Shown here piece after piece: positions 28,338-36,749 of a DNA stretch of 64,000 bases. The number at the start of each line of letters is the position of its first letter. The stretch's first letter is position 1. The translations under genes were made by a program, and so were the position numbers. Origin of the DNA: Kocuria tytonis (GTDB taxonomy: Bacteria > Actinomycetota > Actinomycetes > Actinomycetales > Micrococcaceae); the NCBI RefSeq assembly GCF_003226895.2, contig NZ_PNJG02000005.1, positions 62,001-126,000 on the forward strand, in the 5' to 3' direction. The notes below the pieces were generated by a model. The model worked only from the letters and a program-made list of their open reading frames with translations, made no database searches and had not been told where the DNA came from.

Positions 28338-29189
28338 TCACTGCAGCCGGCCGTCCTCCATGCTCACGCACCGGTCCGTGAGGGGCACGAACTCGGTGTC
28401 GTGGGTGACCACCAGGGACGCCAGACCGAACCGGTGGGTCAGGTCCGCGAGCAGCTCCATGACGCTGCGCGAGCGCTCCTGGTCCAGCGCGGCCGTGGGT
28501 TCGTCCACCAGCAGCAGCTGGGGATCGTTCATCAGGGCGCGCGCGATGTTCACGCGCTGCCGCTGACCGCCGGAGAGCTGGTGGGGACGGCGGTCCCCGC
28601 AGTCCACCATTCCCACCTGTTCGAGCAGCTCGTCCGCCCGGGTGCGGGCCGCGTGCAGCTCCTTGCCGCGGGCGCCGGCCACGTGGGCGGCCAACACGAG
28701 CTGCTCACGGGACGTGAGCGCCGCCAGCAGGTTGGGCTGCTGGAACACCATGCCGGTGTGGCCGCGGCGGATGCGGGCCAGGTCCTTCTCCGGCAGCTCG
28801 GTGAGGGACTGCCCGGCCACGAACACCGAGCCCGAGGTGGGCTTGATGAGCGCCGCGGCCACGGCGAGCAGCGACGACTTGCCGGACCCGGAGGGCCCGA
28901 TGAGCGCCGTCATGACCCCGCGCCGCAGCTCCAGGCTCACGTGGTCCAGGGCCCGCACGGTCCGGGGCCTGCCCTCGGCATCGGTGCCGTCCGGGTACTC
29001 CAGGCACACGTCCCGGGTGCGCAGGGCGGGCGCGGCGTCGTCCGTCGCGGTGGCGACGGCGCCGTCGTGCGGCTGCGTCGCGTGCTCGGCCTCGTGCCCG
29101 GCGGCGTGCTCGTGCCGGGGCTCGTGCCCGTGGCGGTGCCGGTCGTGGTCGGCCGCGCGGTGGCGGGGTTCGGCGTCAGAAGCATGCAT
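28338..29189 (-). CDS. ABC transporter ATPase (MacB/LolD type) with His-rich N terminus
   Basis: Protein of 283 residues. Residues 1-50 are unusually rich in histidine (HRAADHDRHRHGHEPRHEH, about 12 His in 40), which may bind Zn, Cu or Ni. Then a full ABC domain: Walker A GPSGSGKSSLLAVAAALIKP, Q loop MVFQQPNLLAAL, signature LSGGQRQRVNIARALMNDP, Walker B LLLVDEPTAALD, H switch VVTHDTEF. It follows the FtsX-type permease with a 2-nt gap. Start chosen at ATG 29189; a shorter start would remove the His-rich part. Confidence 0.9.
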   Translation of the reverse strand: MHASDAEPRHRAADHDRHRHGHEPRHEHAAGHEAEHATQPHDGAVATATDDAAPALRTRDVCLEYPDGTDAEGRPRTVRALDHVSLELRRGVMTALIGPSGSGKSSLLAVAAALIKPTSGSVFVAGQSLTELPEKDLARIRRGHTGMVFQQPNLLAALTSREQLVLAAHVAGARGKELHAARTRADELLEQVGMVDCGDRRPHQLSGGQRQRVNIARALMNDPQLLLVDEPTAALDQERSRSVMELLADLTHRFGLASLVVTHDTEFVPLTDRCVSMEDGRLQ

Positions 29190-29191
29190 GG

Positions 29192-30316
29192 TCAGTTACC
29201 TCCCAGAGCAATCATCGGATCCACGGTGGAGACGCGGCGCACGGCGAGCAGGGATCCCAGCAGGCCGAGGACGAACACGCCCGCCACGGGAATTCCCACG
29301 CTGGCCGCTCCCAGCTGGAACGGCACCGCGGAGCCCGCGAGCATCCCGCCCAGCAGGCCGAGTCCACCGCCCACGAGCACGCCCAGCGCGAGCACCACGG
29401 CGGCCTGGACCAGCGAGTCCAGGACCACGTAGCCGCGGCTCGCGCCCAGGGCGCGCAGCACGGCGATGTCCCGGGTGCGCTGGATGGTCCACACGGTCAG
29501 GAACGAGACGACCACCAGCGCGCTGATGCCGTACAGGAAGCCCTGCATCATGAGCAGGGAGCCGCGCTCGGAGCGGTAGGCCGGCAGGGCGGAGAACGCC
29601 TCGCGCGTCTTCATGGCCACGGTCTCGGTGTCCCCGGTGAGTTCCTGCGGGTAGTCCTGCGTGGTCAGGGCCAGGGCGGTGGCCTTCTCGTCGCTCGTGG
29701 TGTGGGCCACCGCGGGGAAGTCCTCGATGCTCATCCAAGCGACGGGCACGTGGCTGTAGTACTCGTCCGCCACCACACCCGCGACCTTCAGGGGCGTCCC
29801 ACCCATGCTCACGGTGTCGTCCACGGAGGCGTGCATGTCCTCGGCGAGGGTCTCGCTCAGCACCACCTGGCCCTTGTCCGGGTGGGTGTTCCCGGATGAG
29901 GCCTTCAGCCCGGAGTTGAGGTGCGAGCCCGGCTCCAGCGCGATCCCGGCCGCCGCCGTGCTGTCCGCGCGCGACGACGACTTCTCACCGTCCTGGGATC
30001 CCGCACCGCTGCGGGCGCTGGTCTGCGTGATGCCGAGGCGCTCCACGGAGTCCTCTTCCACCTCGTCCCGCCAGGCGTCCAGCTGCTCCTGGTCGATCTG
30101 GGACGTGGTGAAGGAGGCCGAGCCGGAGTCCGCCGGGGGCGCGCTCAGCACGATGCGCTGGGCGTCCAGGCGTTCCAGCGCAGAGGTGTTCTGGTGGCCG
30201 AGCCCGTTGGTCAGGCCGGTGAGCAGCACCAGGAGCAGGGTGATGAGAGCCACGACCGTGGCCAGCAGCGCGAAACGGCCCTTGGCGAACGTGATGTCCC
30301 TCAGGGACAAGAACAT
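29192..30316 (-). CDS. FtsX/MacB-like ABC permease
   Basis: Protein of 374 residues with the MacB/FtsX layout: one N-terminal membrane helix (FALLATVVALITLLLVLLTG), a long extracytoplasmic domain of about 200 residues, then three C-terminal helices (SALVVVSFLTVWTIQ, VVLALGVLVGGGLGLLG, GIPVAGVFVLGLLGSLLAV). The conserved RTRDIAVLRALGASRGYVV loop couples to the ATPase. Such systems export peptides or lipids or act as mechanotransmission devices. It faces the divergent two-component genes, the usual arrangement for stress-responsive exporters. Confidence 0.9.
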   Translation of the reverse strand: MFLSLRDITFAKGRFALLATVVALITLLLVLLTGLTNGLGHQNTSALERLDAQRIVLSAPPADSGSASFTTSQIDQEQLDAWRDEVEEDSVERLGITQTSARSGAGSQDGEKSSSRADSTAAAGIALEPGSHLNSGLKASSGNTHPDKGQVVLSETLAEDMHASVDDTVSMGGTPLKVAGVVADEYYSHVPVAWMSIEDFPAVAHTTSDEKATALALTTQDYPQELTGDTETVAMKTREAFSALPAYRSERGSLLMMQGFLYGISALVVVSFLTVWTIQRTRDIAVLRALGASRGYVVLDSLVQAAVVLALGVLVGGGLGLLGGMLAGSAVPFQLGAASVGIPVAGVFVLGLLGSLLAVRRVSTVDPMIALGGN

Positions 30317-30415
30317 GGGGAAACTCCCGTGACGAAGGAACGGCGAACACCCACCAGTCTGTCGGTCCGAGCCCAGGATCGGGTCGCCACCACGGTTGAA
30401 GTCCCGGGCCCGGCT

Positions 30416-30446
30416 GGTTGATCCGCAGATCAACCGTTCGGTTGAT
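30416..30446. promoter_or_regulatory. three GGTTGATC half-sites, candidate response-regulator operator
   Basis: GGTTGATC-CGCA-GATCAACC is a perfect 8+8 inverted repeat (30416-30435), followed by a third GGTTGAT at 30440-30446, so the direct repeats are 24 bp apart. It lies in the gap between the divergent exporter (start 30316) and the histidine kinase (start 30545), 100 bp from each. A NarL/LuxR-type regulator binding here could control both directions. Confidence 0.6.
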
Positions 30447-30544
30447 GCGGGATCGCGCACCGTGCGTACCATGACCACGGACTCCGGATCCTGCCGTGCG
30501 AGGCACGGTTCCCCTCACCCGGTCATCGTCCAGGAAGGCACACT

Positions 30545-31906
30545 GTGCGCCAGGAGCTGTCCACCCCCGCCCTGCTGCGGATCATGCGGGTCACGCTGCA
30601 CGTGAGCTTCGCGGCGCTGCTCGGTCTCGCGTGCCTGCGCACCGTCATGCAGCGCTCCGCGGGCGCGGACGACCTGCTGGTGACGGCGACCCTGGTGCTG
30701 GCCGCGCTGCTCGCGGCAACCTACGTGCTGGGCACCACGGTGGAGAACCGGGTGGCGCGCGGCCGGGCGAACCCGGGCCGCCTGCGCTGGACCCCCATGT
30801 GGTTGGCCGCGGTCACCGTGCTCTGGGCGTGTCTGGCCCTGATGAGCCGGGACTTCGCGTGGGTGGTCTTCCCGCTGTTCTTCCTCTACCCCGTTCTGCT
30901 GCCCACCGCGGTGGCCCTGGCGAGCATCGTGCTGCTCACCGGCGTGGTGGTGCTGTCCCAGGTGCTGCACGTCCCCGCGGGGGCCTTCACCGCGCCCATG
31001 GCCGTGGGACCGAGCATCGGCGCCGTGGTGGCGGCCCTCGTGAGCTACGGGTACCGCGCCCTCTACCGGGACGCACGGCGCCACCGGCGGGTGATCCGCC
31101 AGCTCGAGTCCACCCGCGCCGAACTGGCCCGGCAGGAACGGGAAGCGGGAACCATGACGGAGCGCGAACGGCTGTCCCGCGAGATCCACGACACGCTTGC
31201 ACAGGGTCTCACCTCCATCGTGCTGGTCTCCCGCGCCGCCCAGCAGGCGCTCTCGCGGCAGGAGGTGGATGTCGTCGCCGCCCGCCTGGCCACCATCGAG
31301 GACACGGCGGCCGCGAACCTCGCCGAGGCCCGCCGCTTCGTCCGGGACCTGGCCTCCCCCGCGCTCGAGGAGTCCCTGCCCGCGGCGCTCGCGGAGGTGT
31401 GCCGACGCACCGAGGCCGGCGCCCGGGCCGCGGACTCCGGGCTCTCGTGCGAGTTCTCGGTGCAGGGTGCGCTGCCGGATCTCACCGGTCCGCAGCGGAC
31501 CCTGTTCGTCCGGGCCGCGCAGTCCACGCTCGCGAACGTGCTCTCCCACGCCCGCGCCTCCCGGGTGGTGGTCACGCTCGCGGGCTGGGAGGACGCCGTG
31601 ACGCTGGACGTGGTGGACGACGGCGTGGGCTTCGATCCCCGCGGCGTGACCCGCCACGAGGATGACGACTCCTACGGCATCTCCCACCTGCGACGCCGGG
31701 CCGCCGAGCTGGGTGCCGAGCTCACCGTGGAGTCCGAACCGCGCAACGGCACCGCCGTGAGCGTGCGGCTCCCGCTGCCGCGGCACGCGGCCGCTCCCCC
31801 TGCACCCGACGACGTCGCCCGGGTGACCGACCCCGGGGGCCGCGCGGCGGCGTCGTCGGCCACCGCGGCCGCTCACCACCGATCCGACGTCAGGGGAACC
31901 GCATGA
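30545..31906 (+). CDS. sensor histidine kinase, NarL/DesK-like (HisKA_3)
   Basis: Membrane sensor of 453 residues: about five N-terminal helices (residues 10-175) with almost no extracytoplasmic domain, an about 40-residue coiled linker, the dimerisation and phosphoacceptor motif SREIHDTLAQGLTSIVLVSR (His about 217), and an HATPase_c domain with the N-box region STLANVLSHARAS and the G1 box DVVDDGVGFD. The N box normally has N-x-x-(K/R)H; here NVLSHA is close. Ends in a loose Ala/Pro tail. Start ATG/GTG: GTG at 30545 with AGGAAG upstream. Overlaps the regulator gene by 4 nt. Confidence 0.92.
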   Translation: MRQELSTPALLRIMRVTLHVSFAALLGLACLRTVMQRSAGADDLLVTATLVLAALLAATYVLGTTVENRVARGRANPGRLRWTPMWLAAVTVLWACLALMSRDFAWVVFPLFFLYPVLLPTAVALASIVLLTGVVVLSQVLHVPAGAFTAPMAVGPSIGAVVAALVSYGYRALYRDARRHRRVIRQLESTRAELARQEREAGTMTERERLSREIHDTLAQGLTSIVLVSRAAQQALSRQEVDVVAARLATIEDTAAANLAEARRFVRDLASPALEESLPAALAEVCRRTEAGARAADSGLSCEFSVQGALPDLTGPQRTLFVRAAQSTLANVLSHARASRVVVTLAGWEDAVTLDVVDDGVGFDPRGVTRHEDDDSYGISHLRRRAAELGAELTVESEPRNGTAVSVRLPLPRHAAAPPAPDDVARVTDPGGRAAASSATAAAHHRSDVRGTA

Positions 31907-32526
31907 CCACCCGAGTCCTGCTCGTGGACGACCACCCCGTGGTGCGCGCCGGGCTGCGCGCCGTGCTCGAGTCCCTCGGGGACATCACCGTGTGCGCGGA
32001 GGCCCAGGACGGGCAGGCCGCGCTGGACGCCCTCGGCGATCCGGCGCACGGCGTGGACGTGGTGGTCATGGACCTGCAGATGGGGCGGGGCATGGGAGGT
32101 CTGGAGGCCACCCGGCGGATCGTGGCGGCCGGCGGACCCCCCGTGCTGATCCTCACCACCTACGACACCCAGGCGGACGTGGTGGCCGCCCTGGAGGCCG
32201 GAGCCACGGGGTACCTGCTCAAGGACGCGCAGCCGGAGTCCATCGGGCAGGCCGTGCACGACGCCGCGTCCGGGCGCCCCGTCCTCTCCCCCTCCGTGAC
32301 CGCGCGGCTGATACACCGGGTGCGCGCACCCGGTGCATCCCTGAGCCCCCGCGAGATCGACATCCTGCGCGGGCTGGCCACGGGGGCCTCCAACCGGGCG
32401 CTGGCCAGGTCCCTGTTCATCTCCGAGGCCACGGTCAAGACGCACCTGGTGCACATCTACGACAAGCTCGGGGTGGACAACCGCACCGCCGCGGTGAGCC
32501 GCGCCCGGGAGGAGCACGTCATCTGA
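31903..32526 (+). CDS. response regulator, NarL/FixJ family
   Basis: Protein of 207 residues. Receiver domain with the acidic pair in VLLVDDHPVVRAGL, phosphoacceptor in VVVMDLQMGRGMGG, the TTYD and LLKDA switch residues, then a LuxR-type HTH (LSPREIDILRGLATGASNRA, ATVKTHLVHIYDKLGV). ATGA overlap with the kinase. Likely targets: the divergent ABC exporter through the GGTTGATC sites and autoregulation. Signal unknown. Confidence 0.94.
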   Translation: MTTRVLLVDDHPVVRAGLRAVLESLGDITVCAEAQDGQAALDALGDPAHGVDVVVMDLQMGRGMGGLEATRRIVAAGGPPVLILTTYDTQADVVAALEAGATGYLLKDAQPESIGQAVHDAASGRPVLSPSVTARLIHRVRAPGASLSPREIDILRGLATGASNRALARSLFISEATVKTHLVHIYDKLGVDNRTAAVSRAREEHVI

Positions 32527-32563
32527 GCCGGCGACCCGCTCCGGACGGGTCCCGCCGGGGCGC

Positions 32564-32866
32564 TCATGCGGTGCCCGTCCCGCTGCCGGACGGCTCGTCC
32601 CACGCGCGCAGGACCACGGCAGCCCGCACCGCCGCGATCGCGGCCAGCAGGGTCACGACCGCGAGTCCCACGCCGGCGCCGGCCCACCCGGCCACCGCGA
32701 GGCCGACCCCTGCCACGCTCGCCCCGAGGCACACCCCCGCGCTCTGGCCCGCCCCGGTGCGTGCTCGGCCGTCCGGGCGCCGCCCGGTCACCGCCCGGGA
32801 GCGGGCTGCGGGGTCCGCGCCGTGCGGCACGGGGTGCGCAGGGTGCGGTGCAGGGGGTGTGTTCAT
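32564..32866 (-). CDS. small membrane protein at the end of the FecCD/FecE cluster
   Basis: Protein of 100 residues: a Pro/His/Arg-rich N terminus (MNTPPAPHPAHPVPHGAD), then two hydrophobic stretches (AGVCLGASVAGVGLAVAGW and AGVGLAVVTLLAAIAAVRAA). No known family recognised. The ATG overlaps the stop of the ATPase gene (ATGA), so it is translated with the importer. Possibly an accessory membrane subunit. Confidence 0.6.
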   Translation of the reverse strand: MNTPPAPHPAHPVPHGADPAARSRAVTGRRPDGRARTGAGQSAGVCLGASVAGVGLAVAGWAGAGVGLAVVTLLAAIAAVRAAVVLRAWDEPSGSGTGTA

Positions 32867-33609
32867 GAGGGGTCCTCTCGGGTGATGGGGAACAGCAGGT
32901 GGGGTGTCCCGGTGTCGGGACGGGTGATGACCACGGGCCGCACGCCGTACACGCGTTCCACGGTGTCCGGGTGCAGGGCCTCGTCCGCCACGATCTCGCC
33001 GTGGGCCAGCACGACCACGCGGTCGCACAGCGCGGCCGCGAGGTTGAGGTCGTGCAGCGCCATGAGCACGGCCGGGCGGTGCACCGTGGTGCCGCGCAGG
33101 GTGCGCACCAGCTCTGTCTGGTGGCGCAGCTCCAGGTGGTTGGTGGGCTCGTCCAGCAGCAGGTACGGGGTGCGCTGGGCCAGGGCCCGGGCCATGAGCA
33201 CCCGCTGGCGCTCACCCCCGGAGAGCCCCAGCACGCTGCGGTGGGCCAGCTCGTGCACGCCGGCGCGCACCATGGCCTCCTGGACGGCGGGTTCCACCTC
33301 CTCCCGCGGCGTTGCGGGGTTGGCCGCGGCGCCCAGCCGCACGACCTCCGCCACCAGGAAGTCCAGCTCCACCCGCTCCTCCTGGGGCAGTGCCGCGATC
33401 CGGGCGGCGGAGTCACGGTGGCGCATCCCGCGCAGGGGGTCCCCGTCCACCAGCACGGCGCCGCCCCTGGGCACCAGGGCGCGGTACAGGGCCTTCAGGA
33501 CGGTGGACTTCCCGCAGCCGTTGGGACCGACCAGTCCCACGACGTCCCCCGGGGCCACCCGCAGCGAGAGGCCCGGCACCACGGTGCGCCCGGCGACGTC
33601 GAGCCGCAC
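32863..33609 (-). CDS. FecE/FhuC-type ABC ATPase of a metal/siderophore importer
   Basis: ABC ATPase with Walker A VGLVGPNGCGKSTVLKALYR, Q loop AALPQEERVELDF, signature LSGGERQRVLMARALAQ, Walker B YLLLDEPTNHLE and H switch MALHDLNLAAALC, the pattern of iron-siderophore, haem or cobalamin importers. Start is a problem: the only in-frame start codons are a GTG at 33609 (248 aa, loses the first beta strand) and an ATG at 33777 that would overlap the permease by about 280 nt. The preceding in-frame residues LAETARETGLELREV look like a genuine N terminus lacking its start, so a frameshift is possible. Confidence 0.85.
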   Translation of the reverse strand: MRLDVAGRTVVPGLSLRVAPGDVVGLVGPNGCGKSTVLKALYRALVPRGGAVLVDGDPLRGMRHRDSAARIAALPQEERVELDFLVAEVVRLGAAANPATPREEVEPAVQEAMVRAGVHELAHRSVLGLSGGERQRVLMARALAQRTPYLLLDEPTNHLELRHQTELVRTLRGTTVHRPAVLMALHDLNLAAALCDRVVVLAHGEIVADEALHPDTVERVYGVRPVVITRPDTGTPHLLFPITREDPS

Positions 33610-34691
33610 CTCCCGCAGCTCCAGGCCGGTCTCGCGCGCGGTCTCCGCGAGCCCCCGAAGACGTAGCCGGAGCGGCGCATCAGCACCAGGAACACGGGGA
33701 CGCCGACCAGCGCGGTGACCACCCCCAGGGGCAGCTCCCGTGGTGGGACGGCCACCCGGCTGAGCAGGTCCACCCACACCATGGACAACGCGCCCACGAG
33801 CGGGGCCACCAGCACGGCGCGCCGGTGTGCCGGGCCCAGCACGATCCGCGTGGCGTGCGGGACCACCAGCCCCACGAAGCCGATCGTGCCGGAGACGGAG
33901 ACGAGGGTGGCGGTTCCCAGGACCGTGAGCGCGAACAGCTGCCCGCGCATCCGGTCAGGGTCCACGCCCAGGCTCGCGGCGGAACCGTCCCCCATGGAGA
34001 GGGTGTCCAGGTCCCGGGCGCGCCACGCGAGGCACAGCGCGGTGGCCGCCGCCGGCAGCGGAAGCTGCTGCCACGTGGCCGCACCCAGGGAGCCGAGCAT
34101 CCAGAACATGACGGTGCGGGCGGCGTCGCCCCTGGCGTCGAAGAACACGATTGCGGACATCAGCGCCAGGAAGCCGAAGGAGAGCACCACACCGGTGAGG
34201 ATCAGCCGCACGGGCGCCACGCCTCCCGGGGTGCGCGACAGCAGGTAGACGAGCACCGACGCCGCCAGCGCACCCACGAACGCCGCCGCACTCAGCGCCA
34301 GGCTCCCGAGTGCCGCGAAGAGTCCCCAGGAGACGACGGCGCTCGCGCCCACGGCCGCCCCGGACGAGATCCCCAGGATGAACGGGTCCGCCAGGGGGTT
34401 GCGCACCATGGCCTGCGCGGCGATGCCCAGGGCGCTCAGCCCCGCCCCGAGCACGGCGGCCAGCAGCACCCGCGGTGTGCGGAGCTGCAGGATGACCGTG
34501 TAGTCGGTGAAGTCCGCCGTGGAGATGGCGCCACCCGTGACGGCGGCCCAGAGGAACCGTGCGGTGTCCGCCACCGGAATGGGGGCCGCTCCCCACGAGA
34601 CCGCCACGGGCACGGACGCTCCCAGGGCCATGAGCAGGGCAAGGACGACGAGCACGTGGGCGCGGGGAGACAGGCGTGGCGAAGTGTGCAT
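33495..34691 (-). CDS. FecCD/BtuC family permease
   Basis: Integral membrane permease of 398 residues as read. Family marks: LQLRTPRVLLAAVLGAGLSA, GIAAQAMVRNPLADPFILGI, SSGAAVGASAVV, GTIGFVGLVVPHATRIVLGP and PRELPLGVVTALVGVPVFLVL. The family normally ends soon after this last motif; here about 45 extra Arg/Ser/Trp-rich residues run into the ATPase gene, which looks like non-native read-through of a frameshift. No substrate-binding protein is encoded beside it, though siderophore importers need one. A Fur-family box precedes the start. Confidence 0.88.
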   Translation of the reverse strand: MHTSPRLSPRAHVLVVLALLMALGASVPVAVSWGAAPIPVADTARFLWAAVTGGAISTADFTDYTVILQLRTPRVLLAAVLGAGLSALGIAAQAMVRNPLADPFILGISSGAAVGASAVVSWGLFAALGSLALSAAAFVGALAASVLVYLLSRTPGGVAPVRLILTGVVLSFGFLALMSAIVFFDARGDAARTVMFWMLGSLGAATWQQLPLPAAATALCLAWRARDLDTLSMGDGSAASLGVDPDRMRGQLFALTVLGTATLVSVSGTIGFVGLVVPHATRIVLGPAHRRAVLVAPLVGALSMVWVDLLSRVAVPPRELPLGVVTALVGVPVFLVLMRRSGYVFGGSRRPRARPAWSCGRCGSTSPGAPWCRASRCGWPRGTSWDWSVPTAAGSPPS

Positions 34692-34699
34692 GACACCGT

Positions 34700-34712
34700 A
34701 ATGATAATCATT
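34700..34712. promoter_or_regulatory. Fur-family (Zur or Fur) operator
   Basis: AATGATAATCATT is a perfect 6-1-6 inverted repeat of the Fur/Zur type, within GTAATGATAATCATTCG. It lies 9 nt upstream of the permease start codon. DtxR/IdeR boxes (TTAGGTTAGCCTAA) look different, so control by a Fur-family protein (Zur, or Fur) is inferred: repression when zinc or iron is sufficient. Confidence 0.75.
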
Positions 34713-34922
34713 CGCACATAGCCGGACAAAATCCCCACCGGGAGGACGTCGTGACGCCGCGAACCGTCACTGCAGGGGCGAGCCGACGACGACCCGTTCA
34801 CCGGGCAGCGGACCCGCGGGCTGCGAGCGCAGGGGCGGGCCGGGGACGGCACGGTGAGCGGGCGGCGTCGTGCGCCGGTGCGTCAGTGGGGGCCGGCGCT
34901 GGTGAATCGACTCGGCGGTGCC

Positions 34923-35829
34923 TCAGCGGGAGGCGGCGCGGGCGATCAGTTCGGCGGCGCGGCGCGGCCGGTCTAGCATCACGAAGTGCCCGCTGCGGGA
35001 AACCACCACGCAGCGCACAGATGTCTCCCCCGCCAGCTGCCCGGCCTGCGCGAGGACGTGGCGGACCCACCGGGTCAGTCCCGGGCGGGGCACGCGACCG
35101 TTGGCGGCCACGACCGTGAGGGGCACGCGGGGGTCCAGGGGCAGGCGGGTGCGCAGTTCACGGAGCCGGTTCATGCAGCCCACGTAACCCGCGAGGTCCC
35201 GCAGGGAGGCCAGCAGGACGTTCGAGGACGCACCTTCGGCGCACAGACCCCCCCACGAGGCGCGCCACACGCAGCCGCCCGGGCACGAGCGCCACGGACA
35301 CGGCCGGGCCCGTGAGCCGCCAGATGCTGCGGATGGCACGGGAGCGCACCGCGGGGTGGGTGCGGTGGCGGGAGCGGCGGGCGGTGCGGGCCGCGTCGTG
35401 CGTCGGGTCCGCACCCTCGGCCTCGGGGACGGAGCCGTCCAGGAGCACCAGGGACCCCCAGCGGCCGGGATACAGGCGGGCTGCGGCCTCGACCACGGCG
35501 GCGCCGAAGGAGTGCCCCACCGCGGTGACCGGGCCGGGGACGTCCAGGGCGTCGAGAACGGCGAGCAGTCGCGCGGCCTCGGTGTCCAGCTCCGGGAGGG
35601 TCTCGGGGACCTCCTGACCCGGTGCGTAGCCGGGACGGTCCAGCACGATCACGCGGTGGTCCGCGCGCAGCAGCTCGACCACGGGAACCCAGTCCCACAG
35701 CACGGAGGCCACACCCGAGCAGCACACGACCGCGGGACCGGCGCCAATGTCCAGCACGCGGATGGGGGCGTCCATGACCGCGAGCTCACGCAGGTGCTCC
35801 CGCCACAGCGTTCCCGGGGCCGGGCTCAT
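34923..35829 (-). pseudogene. alpha/beta hydrolase, frameshifted at a G7 tract
   Basis: From ATG 35829 the first frame encodes an alpha/beta hydrolase: DIGAGPAVVCCSGVASVLWD, VIVLDRPGYAPGQE, and the nucleophile elbow GHSFGAAVV. After ARLVGG it leaves the family and stops at 35158. The second frame, from about 35250, continues EGASSNVLLASLRDLAGYVG, RVPLTVVAANGRVPRPG, and ends with the catalytic-His region VVSRSGHFVMLDRP. The switch falls at a run of seven C (plus strand 35248-35254); removing one base joins the two frames exactly. Sequencing error, phase variation or a real lesion are all possible. ATGA overlap with the upstream DUF998 gene. Confidence 0.85.
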
Positions 35830-36545
35830 GCCGGGACCGTTCGGCGCGCGGCGCGCACCCGGTCCACCACCGGCAGCCCCGCCGCGGCCACCAGCCACAC
35901 GACGATCGCCACCATCGAGATCCGCTGGGTGATCCCCTCGGTGGGAATCCTGGTGACGAGTGCGTCGATCCCGGACAGCGTGATGGTCACGATCCCCGCC
36001 CAGCTCGCGATCCGGGTCACCCGGTCCGCGGCGGAGCTCAGCACGAGCGAGGCCAGCATGGTCCCCACGAACGCGATCCCCACAATGGCGGAGGACACGG
36101 TGTGCATGTGGTGCTGCAGCGGCAGGGTTCCCGCGGCTTCAGCCGCCGCACACTCGGGAGAGACGGAGGGCGCGCACGTCATGGGGTTGATGGCGTCCAC
36201 CACCGTGGCCGCGCCTGCCACGGCCAGCGCCGCGCGCCATACGCGAACCGCCCAGCGCGCACGACGCCGCGTGGGCGGGGAGGTGCCCGTCGCACCGGAG
36301 CCGCGGGGCAGCCCGCGCCACAGCGTGCGGGCACGGGAGTAGGACAGGACGGCCATGACGATCAGCAGCATCCCGGCGATCCCGTCCGTGGTGCGCAGCA
36401 GCGTGGCCGCGGGACGGTCCGCCACGAAGTACTCGGAGGCGTAGGACGTCCACGGGTGCAGCTGCGGGTCCAGCAGCGGGGCCACGAGCCACGTGGAGTA
36501 CAGGACGGCGACCACGCTGCTGAGGCGGCGCGAAGCCAGGGTCAT
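35826..36545 (-). CDS. DUF998-type membrane protein
   Basis: Protein of 239 residues with about six transmembrane helices: SSVVAVLYSTWLVAPLL, GIAGMLLIVMAVLSYSRA, WRAALAVAGAATVVDAINPM, HHMHTVSSAIVGIAFVGTML, ASWAGIVTITLSGIDALV and ISMVAIVVWLVAAAGLPVV. Spacing of YASEYFVADRP, the DAINPM turn and the second-half HHMHTVSS matches DUF998. Function unknown. Start overlaps nothing; its end is coupled to the frameshifted hydrolase. Confidence 0.75.
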   Translation of the reverse strand: MTLASRRLSSVVAVLYSTWLVAPLLDPQLHPWTSYASEYFVADRPAATLLRTTDGIAGMLLIVMAVLSYSRARTLWRGLPRGSGATGTSPPTRRRARWAVRVWRAALAVAGAATVVDAINPMTCAPSVSPECAAAEAAGTLPLQHHMHTVSSAIVGIAFVGTMLASLVLSSAADRVTRIASWAGIVTITLSGIDALVTRIPTEGITQRISMVAIVVWLVAAAGLPVVDRVRAARRTVPA

Positions 36546-36749
36546 GGAACCGGGTCACCCGCCTGCATCGTCATGGGACAGCTAATCGTCAGCGACCGCT
36601 CACTCCACTAGGACAGTGCACCGTCCCGGGGGCCAACGAGAGCCATCCGGTCCGGCCTTCCCCAGCCGGTCGGCGTCGCCGCGGGACCCTGAGCTGCCGC
36701 AGGTTCCGGCGAGGTCGCGGGGTTCCGGAGGGTGTGGTTGCCGCGGGGA

